From: Ruminococcus sp.
GTDB lineage: Bacteria > Bacillota > Clostridia > Oscillospirales > Ruminococcaceae
Assembly: GCA_021199375.1 (NCBI GenBank)
Contig: JAJQIB010000013.1
Location: forward strand, 65,646 to 118,397
Direction of reading: 5' to 3'
Length of the DNA: 52,752 bases
Positions 1 through 8,327 of this stretch are shown piece by piece. The position numbers were made by a program, and so were the translations under genes. Under the pieces are notes generated by a model. The model saw nothing but the letters and a program-made list of their open reading frames with translations. It was not told where the DNA came from and searched no databases. Numbering within the stretch: the stretch's first letter is position 1; each line of letters opens with the position of its first letter.

Positions 1-696
1 TATGTAGCAGACGAAACTGAGGCGCTGGGACACAGCTACGAAGCGGTTGTAACTGATCCGACATGCACCGAAAAGGGCTACACCACATACACATGTTCGG
101 TTTGCGGAGATACTTATGTAGCGGATGAGACTGAAGCTCTGGGACACAGCTGGGCTGAGGCATCATGGACATGGGCTGAGGATTACAGCTCGGCAACTGT
201 AGTTTTGAGCTGCGAGAGCTGTGAGGAAAGCGAGACCGTTAAGGCTGACGCACAGGAGGCTCAAATAACATCGGTTGAAAATACGGACGGCTCTGTTACA
301 TACACAGCTACGCTTACTATAGATGGCGTAGAGTACACAAACTCCGTTACCACAACAGCTAACGCATCGCAGGATGACTCCTCAAGCGAGACTGATGACA
401 GCTCATCCTCTGCCGAAGACTCATCAAGTGAGACTGATGAAAGCTCATCCTCAAATGAAACAGAGGACTCTGACAGCTCGGACGAAAGCACAGATGATGA
501 AAGCTCACAGGCAGATGAGGACAGCTCATCGACTGCAGCTTCAAGCTCAGAGTCAAGCGAAGCCTCAAGCACAGGCTCGACAGCTACGGCTTCATCAAGC
601 ACAGCTACAGACAACCCGAACACGGGTGCGGCTGCTGGCTCAGCGGCAGTACTGCTGATTGGAGCAAGCTTAATGGCAGCTAAAAAGAGAAGATAA
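1..696 (+). CDS. Cell-wall-anchored surface protein, C-terminal part (5' end outside window)
   Basis: The reading frame is open from base 1, so only the C-terminal 231 residues are visible. They begin with two near-identical Cys-containing modules of the type GHSYEAVVTDPTCTEKGY followed by YTCSVCGDTYVADETEALGH, a repeat common in secreted clostridial proteins. A short beta-rich segment and a Ser/Asp/Glu/Thr-rich linker of about 85 residues follow. The end carries a sortase-type sorting signal: NPNTG, a hydrophobic stretch and the basic tail AAKKRR. The protein is therefore probably attached to peptidoglycan by a sortase. Its function (adhesin, enzyme or other) cannot be judged without the N-terminal part. 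A strong terminator follows at once. Confidence 0.85.
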   Translation, partial: YVADETEALGHSYEAVVTDPTCTEKGYTTYTCSVCGDTYVADETEALGHSWAEASWTWAEDYSSATVVLSCESCEESETVKADAQEAQITSVENTDGSVTYTATLTIDGVEYTNSVTTTANASQDDSSSETDDSSSSAEDSSSETDESSSSNETEDSDSSDESTDDESSQADEDSSSTAASSSESSEASSTGSTATASSSTATDNPNTGAAAGSAAVLLIGASLMAAKKRR

Positions 697-709
697 TAGC
701 TAAACACCT

Positions 710-744
710 GCCCACCGGGAGAAACCCCTCGGTGGGCTTTTTTT
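710..744 (+). terminator. Intrinsic terminator of the surface-protein gene
   Basis: An 8-bp stem (GCCCACCG at 710-717 with CGGTGGGC at 730-737) is followed by seven T, 14 bases after the stop codon. Confidence 0.9.
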
Positions 745-770
745 GTGTGGGTTAATCTAGGTCGTGAGCT

Positions 771-2243
771 TTACTCATACCTCACCTCAAGCTCTGTGAA
801 ATCTGCGTCGCCATCACCTTCGGCAAAAAGTGCAAGCATAACGCCCGTGAAGCCCTCGCAAACCTCGCTTGAAAGATATTTCGTCCTGCCACAGCCAAGC
901 GGAATTTGCGTGTCGCCTGTATCTACAAAAAAGCTGTAGCTTAAGCTGTCTGAGCATACCCTTAGCCTTGCAATATCCCCTTCAATCGGGAGCTTTTTCT
1001 CGATGTGCTTTATTCCGCCGATGTTTAGCTTAAGCACTGCATAGATTTCCTCGCCCTCACGCTCAAGATAAAGGTCGTAATGCTCGTTTTCGTCCATGTA
1101 GATGCTAACTCCTGCCCTGCCGCCGTTAATCGTCAGGCTAACGCCAAGCTGCATCTTAAAATCACGCTGACGCAGAGCCACAAAGGTCGGTGAGTCGGTG
1201 TCATCAAGCGTTACAGCACTGCCCTTGAGTAAGGCACGGCTCTCGCTAAGCTCATAATTAGCCATATTAGGCTTGCGCAAAAAGCACCAATCCTTGCTCC
1301 AGTCGGTGTTCTCAAACGTGTAGATGCGCTTGTCCTCCTGTACAAAATCGCCGGGGATTTCATAGCTAAAATCCGTTGTGCCGTCACCTACCGTAAACCA
1401 GCCGTCATCATTAAGCCTTGTGGGAGTTAGAAAAACCTCACGTCCTAGGTGGTGAAACGGCATCCACAAATCAATCTGCCTAAAGCCAAGCGAAAGCATA
1501 TACCACTCTCCGTCTGTGCCCTGAATAAGGTCGCCATGACCAATACCCTGAATGATAAAGGGTGCCTTGTTGCGGTTTGTAAGCACGGGATTTTTAGGAT
1601 TGCTCTCGAACGGGCCCCATATAGATTTTGAGCGTGCGCAGGTTATCATGTGACCGTACTCGGTGCCGCCCTCCGCTGCCATAACGTAGTAATAATCTCC
1701 GATTTTATACATATGCGGACTTTCGAGATACCGTCCGCCTGAGCCCTTCCAGATGCACCTGCTCTCGCTAAGCTTGCGCCCCGAGGCTATGTCAATCTCA
1801 CACTGAACCACGCCGCTCACACCATTATCGTCCGTGCCGTTGCTTAAAAAGAACGCTCTGCCGTCCTCAAAGTATAGCGATGGATCTATTCCGTCCTGGT
1901 CAACCGCCAAGGGATCAGACCACTCGCCGTGAATGTCGTCAGTATACACATAGAAATTCTCGTTAGTCGAGTTGTTGTTCGTAACCATGTAAAAGCGTCC
2001 GTCATAAAAGCGCAGAGTAGGAGCATAAACGCCGCCTGAGCTTCTGACCTTGTCGAGCATTACCTGACCCTCACGTGTTAGCACATGACCAATCTGCGTC
2101 CAGTTGACAAGATCCTCGCTTTCAAAAAGCGGAACTCCGGGAAAGTACTGAAACGAGCTGCAAGCCAGATAGAATTTGCCGTCAGCCTCACAAACGCTAG
2201 GGTCGGGATAAAACCCCTTTACCACGGGATTAACGTACTTCAT
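771..2243 (-). CDS. Glycoside hydrolase family 43 (beta-xylosidase / alpha-L-arabinofuranosidase type)
   Basis: This 490-residue protein has a five-bladed GH43 propeller in roughly residues 1-300 and a C-terminal beta-sandwich, the layout of the XynB-like (subfamily 11) xylosidases. The expected carboxylates are visible: the base Asp14 in GFYPDPS, the pKa-modulating Asp120 in GIDPS and the acid Glu174 in LESPHMYK. No signal peptide is seen, so it probably cleaves xylo- or arabino-oligosaccharides in the cytoplasm after uptake. The start is supported by GGAGG 8 bases upstream. It is monocistronic here and not linked to the sugar ABC importer at 25-29 kb. Exact substrate is inferred from family only. 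Confidence 0.88.
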   Translation of the reverse strand: MKYVNPVVKGFYPDPSVCEADGKFYLACSSFQYFPGVPLFESEDLVNWTQIGHVLTREGQVMLDKVRSSGGVYAPTLRFYDGRFYMVTNNNSTNENFYVYTDDIHGEWSDPLAVDQDGIDPSLYFEDGRAFFLSNGTDDNGVSGVVQCEIDIASGRKLSESRCIWKGSGGRYLESPHMYKIGDYYYVMAAEGGTEYGHMITCARSKSIWGPFESNPKNPVLTNRNKAPFIIQGIGHGDLIQGTDGEWYMLSLGFRQIDLWMPFHHLGREVFLTPTRLNDDGWFTVGDGTTDFSYEIPGDFVQEDKRIYTFENTDWSKDWCFLRKPNMANYELSESRALLKGSAVTLDDTDSPTFVALRQRDFKMQLGVSLTINGGRAGVSIYMDENEHYDLYLEREGEEIYAVLKLNIGGIKHIEKKLPIEGDIARLRVCSDSLSYSFFVDTGDTQIPLGCGRTKYLSSEVCEGFTGVMLALFAEGDGDADFTELEVRYE

Positions 2244-2282
2244 GACTATTCCTCCATATCAATATTATTTAAAGGCTATGCT

Positions 2283-2300
2283 TGTCCCTAAGAGGGGACA
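2283..2300 (-). promoter_or_regulatory. Palindrome in the leader of the GH43 gene
   Basis: TGTCCC (2283-2288) and GGGACA (2295-2300) form an inverted repeat with a 6-base loop, about 40 bases before the start codon. A TATAAT (minus strand, 2311-2316) lies just upstream, so the palindrome sits near the transcription start and could be an operator or a 5'-UTR hairpin. No good -35 box was found. Confidence 0.4.
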
Positions 2301-2375
2301 TCGTACATATATTATACCATACTCCGTCAAAAATAGCTAGAGCCTTTTGAAGCTTTTTTTCAAAATCTCCTTGTA

Positions 2376-3224
2376 TCAATAAAGCATGTCATCGTCAGAA
2401 AAGCCAAGCTCATTCGGGTCAAGGCTATCCGCCCATCTTTGCCACTCATCAAGGTCAAATGAAGGCTTATCCTTGGTTAGGCTATGAGAGGTATTACCCT
2501 TAAGCCTGCTGTCAGCGTCATCCTTAGCTATCCATTTTTTAAGCGTAAGATAATAGTCCCTGTAGCCTTTACCATGCTGTTGACAATACTCATCTACTCG
2601 CCTTATGTAATCGTTGGTTTTCTCTTCGCCATGCTCCTGAGTAAGGCTTAAATACTGCTTGTCAGTGAGTAATACATGACCGAATTCTCCGTATTTTGTA
2701 GGTGGGGGTGAGGACTTGCGACAGCAAGCCTGAGAGTCTTTCTCTTGCTCTATATCTATATCTATCTCTTTATCTATATCTTTATCTATCTCTATATCTG
2801 TGTCACTTTGTAACAAATTATTTGTTACATCGGTGTTACATTGTAACGCTTTTTTCTTACGGCTTTTCCTTACACGAGAGGCTGAATCCGCTTCACTTCC
2901 AACGATTTCGTGAACATATGGCAGGAATAATTCGTTGTCATTTTTCATAGAAACAAGTCCGAGCTTTTCGAAAAGCTCCATGCCCTTTTGTACGGTTATT
3001 TTCGGAAAGCCTGTCGCCCTGGAGATTCTTGCATCGTCAAAATTCACCGTCATATCTCCGATTTTAGATGTCAAAAATCCGTCACGGTTTGCCGCAAGCA
3101 GGCACAGCTTTTGATACAGCACCACATACTCGCAGCCGTTATCCTGCGACATGAGCCAGTCAATGGCATCTAAATTGAAGAAATCCTCTTTAAGCTTAAT
3201 CCAATAGTAACGCTTTGTACTCAT
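2376..3224 (-). CDS. Phage-type replisome organiser (N-terminal replication-protein domain)
   Basis: The N-terminal 120 residues (MSTKRYYWIKLKEDFFN onward) match the phage replisome organiser N-terminal winged-helix domain found with DnaD-like proteins. A highly charged Asp/Ile/Lys/Glu linker (about residues 140-160) follows, then a C-terminal helical region. Such proteins load helicase at a phage or plasmid origin. The ATG at 3224 is preferred because AAGGGAG lies 11 bases upstream; a TTG eight codons earlier is possible but has no ribosome site. No other phage gene is adjacent, so this is an orphan, perhaps a prophage remnant or a domesticated gene. The gene contains a TATCTA-like microsatellite (2750-2800) and inverted GTAAC motifs (2809-2847). 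Confidence 0.75.
   Translation of the reverse strand: MSTKRYYWIKLKEDFFNLDAIDWLMSQDNGCEYVVLYQKLCLLAANRDGFLTSKIGDMTVNFDDARISRATGFPKITVQKGMELFEKLGLVSMKNDNELFLPYVHEIVGSEADSASRVRKSRKKKALQCNTDVTNNLLQSDTDIEIDKDIDKEIDIDIEQEKDSQACCRKSSPPPTKYGEFGHVLLTDKQYLSLTQEHGEEKTNDYIRRVDEYCQQHGKGYRDYYLTLKKWIAKDDADSRLKGNTSHSLTKDKPSFDLDEWQRWADSLDPNELGFSDDDMLY
2750..2800 (-). repeat. Degenerate 6-bp microsatellite inside the replisome-organiser gene
   Basis: About 50 bases of alternating TATCTA/TATCTT/TATCTC units encode the Asp-Ile-Asp-Lys linker. The unit is six bases, so unit gain or loss would keep the frame and change only linker length. Confidence 0.8.
2809..2847. repeat. Two palindromic GTAAC/GTTAC motifs (iteron-like)
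   Basis: TGTAACAAA (2809-2817) and TTTGTTACA (2821-2829) form a perfect 9-bp inverted repeat with a 3-base spacer. GTTAC (2835-2839) and GTAAC (2843-2847) form a second, shorter one. They lie in the middle of the replisome-organiser gene, next to the AT-rich microsatellite. Several phage initiators have their origin inside the initiator gene, so an origin is possible but unproven. Confidence 0.5.
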
Positions 3225-3535
3225 TTTTAAGTCGCTCCCTTTTGACAAATTTACCGAAGGAGAAAAAATGTCCCTCTATAAATAGGCTCACGGAGCGATT
3301 TTGTTGCATCAAAACGTGCAACAAAAAACGAAATATGTCTAAATTAAAAGAAAAATCATATGCTTGCACAAAATCAGTAGTCCTGTTTTGTTCACCCTGA
3401 CGAATAATTTTACAGATGTTTACTGTAAGTATTTTACATACGAACGAAACGCAAACAACAAAAAAAGGCTGGAAATCACGGACATAGCCTTAAGCTACAT
3501 CTGACCTCCAGCCTCTGAACTTTTTAATTTTTAGT
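3225..3535. other. Intergenic region with a perfect 10-bp inverted repeat
   Basis: The notable element is TTTTGTTGCA (3299-3308) with TGCAACAAAA (3317-3326), 75 bases upstream of the replisome-organiser start; it could be an operator. The rest holds the terminator of the TM2 gene and no recognisable gene. Confidence 0.5.
3459..3514 (-). terminator. Terminator of the TM2-domain gene
   Basis: AGGCTGGA (3466-3473) pairs with TCCAGCCT (3507-3514). Read on the minus strand the stem is followed by a T run (A run at 3459-3465). The loop is long (33 bases) and may hold a second small stem. Confidence 0.6.
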
Positions 3536-3718
3536 TTAGGGATAATACGGATTAGGCTTAAAGAGCAGTCGAATTAGGTCTACAATTACTCCTATTCCAA
3601 ACAGACCGCCCGTAAATATGTAAAGCACACCCAAGAGAATTTTTCCCTCATAGAATTTGTGAAATCCTAAAAATCCGAAAAACAGACAGAGGAAAAATGC
3701 CACCCATTTGCTTTTCAT
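3536..3718 (-). CDS. Small TM2-domain membrane protein
   Basis: The 60-residue protein is almost only a TM2 domain: two transmembrane segments (about 5-20 and 29-50) around the conserved pattern FFGFLGFHKFYEGK. These proteins are integral membrane proteins of unclear function. GGGGGAG lies just upstream of the ATG. It follows the EAL gene by 20 bases and could be cotranscribed with it. Confidence 0.85.
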   Translation of the reverse strand: MKSKWVAFFLCLFFGFLGFHKFYEGKILLGVLYIFTGGLFGIGVIVDLIRLLFKPNPYYP

Positions 3719-3738
3719 AATACTCCCCCTTTTATTTC

Positions 3739-5376
3739 TTAAATAGCTGCATACTGATTTGACATAAGCTTTTCAAAATCCCTAACCGGTACAGGCTTTG
3801 AGTAATAGAAGCCCTGAGCCGCATTGCAGCCGCATCCATACAAAAACTCCGCCTGCTCCTTGGTTTCAACGCCCTCGGCAATAAGGTCAAGTCCGATATC
3901 CTGTGACATCGAGATGGTGTGCGAGATAATCTTTTGACCACGGTCAGACTCCATAAAGCTTGAGAGGAATGAGCGGTCGATTTTTAGCACATCAAAGGGC
4001 GTGCTCTTTAGCGTGTTAAGGGACGAATATCCCGAACCGAAGTCATCCATCAGCAGCGTAAAGCCATGCTTTTTAGCCTCCTGAACCATCTCGTTTGCAT
4101 TTATGTTCTCAATTGTCTCGGTGATTTCAAGCTCAAGCAGATGCTTAGGCATGTCGTACTTTTCGACAAGCCCTTCGATCGAGTCGATGAATTCGGAGCT
4201 CTTGAGGTGAAGCCTTGAAACGTTTACTGATATCGGTACAGGCTCGTAGCCTAGGTCTAACCACTTTCTTAGCTGCTTGCAGGCGCACTCCCAGATGTAG
4301 TAGTCAAGCTTAATGATAAAGCCGTCACGCTCAAACACCGGTATGAAATCGCCAGGCGGAATTAGTCCCTTGGTCGGGTGATCCCAGCGCACCAAAGCCT
4401 CTGCTCCGATAATTACGTTATCTGAAATGCTGTACTTCGCCTGAAGGTACATAACAAACTCGCCGTTTTCGAGAGCGGGATACATACTGTCCTCAATCTC
4501 CTTGCGGTGCTTAAGCGAGGTCTTGAGCGAGTCGTTATAGTAGCCTATGTTTTCAAGCACATTTCCCTTAACCACAGATCTTGCGATTCCTGCAGAGTCG
4601 CCCATGATACGTGAGGAAAGCTTGCGGTCAAAAACATAGTAGACGCCAAACGCAAAATCGTATTTGATGCCCTTATAGCCCGACATACGCTTTTCGAGTC
4701 CACGGATAAAATGCTCGATCTCATCAGGGCTGCTGTAGGGGGTTACCACCATAAAGATATCTGAGCTTAAGCGAGAATAAATCTGGCGATCGGTGCAGTA
4801 GATTCGAAGCGTATCATTTATGTAATTTAGAAGCTCGGTGCCAACAGGCTCTCCGTACTTGTCGTTTATTAGCTTAAAATTCTTTATATCAAACTGTATA
4901 AAAGCGTAATCGTTTTCAATGTCCTCTTCAAGGCGTTTTTCTATTATACCGGCATATATCTTCGGCTGACGGTCGTTTGTGTAGTAGTCGAGGATGCTGT
5001 GATCCATAATCTCACGCTCGGTCATTTTGTCAATATCGCCTACAGCCATAAACGCATCGGCAATTCTTACGTTGAGCCTATACCACGTGGGCTCTGAAAC
5101 GTCAGATTTCACACGAAAGCAGATCGAATTCACGTTTGCTCCGAGCCTTCCGCTCGATACGTTTTGTGCAAACGACTCAAAAAGAGTGATATCGTCATCA
5201 TAAACGGCACCGGATTTTTGTATAGCCTCAACGGGATTATATTCGTCTGATATCATAAACTGCGGAGCGTTGGCACCGTCAACATACCAGGTTCCGTAGG
5301 CGTAGTCTATGTAAAAATAGGTTTTGCCCGACAAAATCATATTCTTTAGCTTTTCACGGTTGGTATTAGCATCCAT
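3739..5376 (-). CDS. EAL-domain cyclic-di-GMP phosphodiesterase with degenerate GGDEF domain
   Basis: The 545-residue protein has an N-terminal sensory-like region (about 1-140) without transmembrane segments, a GGDEF-type domain (about 150-280) and an EAL domain (about 295-540). The GGDEF signature is replaced by SSDIF (204-208), so cyclase activity is unlikely. The EAL domain keeps EALVRW (Glu326), DDFGSGYSS, LKIDRSF and AEGVET, so c-di-GMP hydrolysis is likely. The ATG at 5376 is chosen because AAGGGG lies 9 bases before it; an upstream in-frame ATG lacks a ribosome site. It likely lowers c-di-GMP, with the dead GGDEF domain perhaps sensing GTP. Confidence 0.88.
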   Translation of the reverse strand: MDANTNREKLKNMILSGKTYFYIDYAYGTWYVDGANAPQFMISDEYNPVEAIQKSGAVYDDDITLFESFAQNVSSGRLGANVNSICFRVKSDVSEPTWYRLNVRIADAFMAVGDIDKMTEREIMDHSILDYYTNDRQPKIYAGIIEKRLEEDIENDYAFIQFDIKNFKLINDKYGEPVGTELLNYINDTLRIYCTDRQIYSRLSSDIFMVVTPYSSPDEIEHFIRGLEKRMSGYKGIKYDFAFGVYYVFDRKLSSRIMGDSAGIARSVVKGNVLENIGYYNDSLKTSLKHRKEIEDSMYPALENGEFVMYLQAKYSISDNVIIGAEALVRWDHPTKGLIPPGDFIPVFERDGFIIKLDYYIWECACKQLRKWLDLGYEPVPISVNVSRLHLKSSEFIDSIEGLVEKYDMPKHLLELEITETIENINANEMVQEAKKHGFTLLMDDFGSGYSSLNTLKSTPFDVLKIDRSFLSSFMESDRGQKIISHTISMSQDIGLDLIAEGVETKEQAEFLYGCGCNAAQGFYYSKPVPVRDFEKLMSNQYAAI

Positions 5377-5427
5377 GATCTGATTCCCCTTCATTATTTT
5401 CATGCACTAAATGCAAATCTTTATTTA

Positions 5428-5456
5428 ATATTACCACTATAACGGAAAATTGTCAA
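5428..5456 (-). promoter_or_regulatory. Sigma-A-type promoter of the EAL gene
   Basis: On the minus strand TTGACA (5451-5456), a 17-base spacer and TAATAT (5428-5433) lie about 50 bases upstream of the start codon. Confidence 0.65.
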
Positions 5457-5534
5457 GATATTTTGTGCAAAGTTTACACTTATGGTGGTATAATATTAAC
5501 AATTACATAAATATTAATCGATTTCGTGAACAGG

Positions 5535-5566
5535 CAAAAAAAGACTCCCCGATTTTCGAGGAGTCC
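5535..5566 (-). terminator. Terminator of gap
   Basis: GACTCC (5543-5548) pairs with GGAGTC (5560-5565), with extra inner pairing. On the minus strand the stem is followed by a T run (A run from 5536 to 5542). It lies about 20 bases past the gap stop codon. Confidence 0.8.
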
Positions 5567-5586
5567 TTGTTGCTTTTTTAATGAGA

Positions 5587-6624
5587 TTAAGCAAGCTCAG
5601 CGAAGTACTTAATAGTTCTAACCATCTGGCTTGTGTAGCTGTTCTCGTTGTCATACCAAGAAACCACCTGAACCTCATAGAGGTCGTCAGCAATCTTAGA
5701 TACCATAGTCTGGGTAGCATCGAACAGTGAACCATATCTCATGCCGATAACGTCGGATGATACGATAGGATCTGTGTTGTAGCCGAATGACTCAGAGGAA
5801 GCAGCCTTCATTGCAGCGTTGATGCCGTCAACGGTAACGTCTGCGCCCTTAACTACAGCGGTAAGGATTGTGGTTGAGCCTGTAGGAACAGGAACACGCT
5901 GTGCAGAACCGATAAGCTTGCCGTTTAGCTCAGGGATAACAAGTCCGATTGCCTTAGCAGCACCTGTTGAGTTAGGAACGATGTTAGCAGCACCTGCTCT
6001 TGCTCTTCTGAGGTCGCCCTTTCTGTGAGGACCATCAAGAATCATCTGGTCGCCTGTGTAAGCGTGAATTGTGCTCATGATACCGCTCTGGATAGGAGCA
6101 TAGTCGTTAAGAGCCTTAGCCATAGGAGCGAGGCAGTTTGTGGTGCATGAAGCAGCCGAGATGATGGTGTCATCTGTGGTAAGAGTGTTCTCGTTTACTG
6201 AGTAAACGATGGTCTTGAGGTCGCTTCCTGCGGGAGCAGAGATAACAACCTTCTTAGCACCTGCATCGATGTGAGCCTGGCTCTTAGCCTTTGAGCAATA
6301 GAAGCCTGTGCACTCAAGTACAACGTCAACGCCGATTTCTCCCCAAGGAAGCTCAGCAGCGTTAGCCTTTGCATAAATTGTAAGGGTCTTGCCGTCTACG
6401 GTGATTGTTCCAGCTTCGTCATCAGCCTCAACAGTGTGAAGATTTTCACCGATCTTCCCGCAATATCCGCCCTGAGCGGTATCATACTTAAGAAGATCTG
6501 CGAGCATTGAAGGCTTAGTAAGGTCGTTTATAGCAACAACCTCGTAACCCTCTGCACCAAACATCTGTCTGAATGCAAGACGACCGATACGGCCAAAACC
6601 ATTAATAGCAACTTTAACTGACAT
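5587..6624 (-). CDS. gap: Glyceraldehyde-3-phosphate dehydrogenase (type I, NAD-dependent)
   Basis: This central glycolytic enzyme converts glyceraldehyde 3-phosphate, NAD+ and phosphate to 1,3-bisphosphoglycerate. The 345-residue protein has the Rossmann start INGFGRIGR, the catalytic Cys160 in SCTTN and the assisting His187 in STIHAYT. Asp34 in AINDLT at the end of the second strand favours NAD+ over NADP+. Length is normal for the family. AGGAGG precedes the ATG. The gene has its own promoter (6700-6728) and terminator, so it is monocistronic. Confidence 0.97.
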   Translation of the reverse strand: MSVKVAINGFGRIGRLAFRQMFGAEGYEVVAINDLTKPSMLADLLKYDTAQGGYCGKIGENLHTVEADDEAGTITVDGKTLTIYAKANAAELPWGEIGVDVVLECTGFYCSKAKSQAHIDAGAKKVVISAPAGSDLKTIVYSVNENTLTTDDTIISAASCTTNCLAPMAKALNDYAPIQSGIMSTIHAYTGDQMILDGPHRKGDLRRARAGAANIVPNSTGAAKAIGLVIPELNGKLIGSAQRVPVPTGSTTILTAVVKGADVTVDGINAAMKAASSESFGYNTDPIVSSDVIGMRYGSLFDATQTMVSKIADDLYEVQVVSWYDNENSYTSQMVRTIKYFAELA

Positions 6625-6699
6625 AGAATTTTACCTCCTAAAATAATTTTCAGTTCTTTAAAGTAAAGGTGTATGTCCGACACCTGAACCTATAGTTTT

Positions 6700-6728
6700 A
6701 TTATACAACACATTGAAAATTTTTGCAA
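6700..6728 (-). promoter_or_regulatory. Sigma-A-type promoter of gap
   Basis: On the minus strand TTGCAA (6723-6728), a 17-base spacer and a perfect TATAAT (6700-6705) precede the gene by about 75 bases. An AAACGTTT motif lies upstream at 6771-6778. Confidence 0.8.
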
Positions 6729-6770
6729 GTGTTTTTTCAAAAATAATGTGATTTTTTTATAAACGTTTTC

Positions 6771-6778
6771 TTCATTTG
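6771..6778. promoter_or_regulatory. AAACGTTT motif upstream of the gap promoter
   Basis: This 8-bp palindrome is 43 bases upstream of the gap -35 box. The same motif occurs three times around the lacI-type gene at 30.2-30.6 kb. Palindromes with a central CG are typical of LacI/CcpA-family operators, but a single copy here could be chance. Confidence 0.3.
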
Positions 6779-6794
6779 CAACATATTCACAGTT

Positions 6795-7682
6795 TTAGAG
6801 CATATCGTACAGCTCAAGAACATAGCAGATTAAATCGCTCGGCGAAAGCGCAAGCGTTGCTCCGTCCCTCAAAAGCGCCGACTGCCCTAAAAAGCGCTCG
6901 TCAAAAAGGTCTGACGGCGGCACTACAAATACCTCCTTGCCCTGCTCTGCGGCGTGTCCTGCTGTGTTAAGCGCTCCGCTTCGGCTTGAGGCTTCGGTTA
7001 CAAGCACACAGTCACATAGTCCTGAAAGCAGACGGTTTCTCACCTTAAAATTCTCAGCTGCAGGCTTTGCTGTCGGAAGATACTCGCTTATTACCGCACC
7101 ACTCTGGGCAATTCTTCGCTTAAGCGGCATTGAACCATGAGGATAGTCGTATAGTATGCCGTTGCCCAGCACCGCTATTGTGGTGCCCTCAGCCTCAAGC
7201 GCGCCCTCATGCGCCGCCGAATCGGTGCCTCGTGCAAATCCGCTGACCACCGCAAGTCCTGCGTCAGCAAGCTCATATGCAAATCTTCCCGCCGCCGCTG
7301 CCGAGTATTCACAGCATTCTCTTGCTCCGACCACCGCCACACAGACCGAGGACAAAGCCTTAGCATCGCCAAGCACAAACAGCACCGAGGGCGGATTAGC
7401 TATTTCAAGCAGGCTCTTAGGATAACGCTCGCTTTCGGGTGTGAGGATTAAAATGCCGTGACGCTCGCACACGTCTATTATACTGTCAAGCTGTTCACTT
7501 GACAAGGATTTGTATTTCCTGACGTACACATCATCGTGTAAAGCACCAAAGCTTAACAATGCTTTTAGGCTCTCGCTTGGGCGGTTTATGTCGATATACT
7601 CCCACTTTTTAGCATTTGTAACGCCAAACGCCAGGTGAAGCCTCAGCCATTCTCTTGTATCAAGCTCCATATCAGCCACCAA
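6795..7682 (-). CDS. dprA: DNA-processing protein DprA (Smf family)
   Basis: DprA protects incoming single-stranded DNA and loads RecA on it during transformation. The 295-residue protein has a helical N-terminal region and the Rossmann-like DprA core with VVGAR, SGFARGTDSAAHEGAL and AVLGNG. The usual C-terminal winged helix appears to be missing. A GTG start at 7682 is chosen because AAAGGAG lies 7 bases upstream; it overlaps the end of maf by 11 bases, which suggests translational coupling. The CinA-type protein at 12.9-13.6 kb belongs to another family often linked with competence by name only. Confidence 0.92.
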   Translation of the reverse strand: MVADMELDTREWLRLHLAFGVTNAKKWEYIDINRPSESLKALLSFGALHDDVYVRKYKSLSSEQLDSIIDVCERHGILILTPESERYPKSLLEIANPPSVLFVLGDAKALSSVCVAVVGARECCEYSAAAAGRFAYELADAGLAVVSGFARGTDSAAHEGALEAEGTTIAVLGNGILYDYPHGSMPLKRRIAQSGAVISEYLPTAKPAAENFKVRNRLLSGLCDCVLVTEASSRSGALNTAGHAAEQGKEVFVVPPSDLFDERFLGQSALLRDGATLALSPSDLICYVLELYDML

Positions 7683-8271
7683 TTAGCTCCTTTAGGCGCT
7701 GTGCCATGAGCGATACGGGTAAGCCCACCACGTTGTTAAAATCGCCGTCAATGCCCTCTACAAGCAATCCGCCCAAGCCCTGAATCGCATACGCTCCTGC
7801 CTTGCCCCTCGGCTCGCCTGTGCGCACATACGCCATAAGCTCGTCACGGCTCGCAGGATAAAAGCGCACCCTAGTGCAGCCAAGCATGCTGTAATACTCG
7901 CCACGATAGAATATACACACTCCGCTGTAAACAAAATGCTCTCCGCCCTCAAGCACCTCAAGCATTCTCAAGGCGTCAGCATCATCCCTAGGCTTGCCAA
8001 AAATCTCGTCATCAGCCACCACCACGGTGTCGCAGCCTATAATTATCGTCTCAGAGTCAGGCTCGCATCTGTGCGCTACCTCCTCGCATTTAAGCCTTGC
8101 CAGGTAAAGCGGCACATCGCTTGACGCCATCCCCTCAGGATAGCTCTCATCTCCAACAGCTGGAATTATCTCAAACTCATCGGTAAGCATATGCATAAGC
8201 TCACGGCGTCTTGGTGACGCTGACGCAAGCACCACACGCTTCCCCTCAAGAAGATTAAATATATCCGACAT
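7672..8271 (-). CDS. maf: Maf family nucleotide pyrophosphatase
   Basis: Maf proteins hydrolyse non-canonical or methylated nucleoside triphosphates (often dTTP/UTP) to monophosphates and affect septum formation. The family start LASASPRRREL, the Asp in IIGCDTVV and the GKAGAYAIQGLG motif are all present. The ATG at 8271 follows AGGAG by 8 bases; a GTG three codons earlier overlaps the ribosome site. It is coupled to dprA by an 11-base overlap. Confidence 0.93.
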   Translation of the reverse strand: MSDIFNLLEGKRVVLASASPRRRELMHMLTDEFEIIPAVGDESYPEGMASSDVPLYLARLKCEEVAHRCEPDSETIIIGCDTVVVADDEIFGKPRDDADALRMLEVLEGGEHFVYSGVCIFYRGEYYSMLGCTRVRFYPASRDELMAYVRTGEPRGKAGAYAIQGLGGLLVEGIDGDFNNVVGLPVSLMAQRLKELIGG

Positions 8272-8284
8272 ATCGCACACTCCT

Positions 8285-8309
8285 AAAAAAGGGCTGATTT
8301 CTCAGCCCC
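8285..8309 (-). terminator. Terminator between the zinc-ribbon gene and maf
   Basis: GGGCTGA (8291-8297) pairs with TCAGCCC (8302-8308) and, read on the minus strand, six T follow (A run 8285-8290). The T run abuts the ribosome site of maf, so maf-dprA must depend on readthrough or a promoter not recognised here. Confidence 0.8.
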
Positions 8310-8327
8310 TCAAAATTCAAAGCAAAA

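Noticed and set aside
261-707. A 148-codon minus-strand open frame opposite the surface protein
   Set aside because: It arises from the Ser/Asp-rich low-complexity linker on the other strand; the plus-strand frame carries the sorting signal.
2750-2800. A phase-variable repeat
   Set aside because: The unit is six bases, so copy changes keep the frame and cannot switch the gene off.
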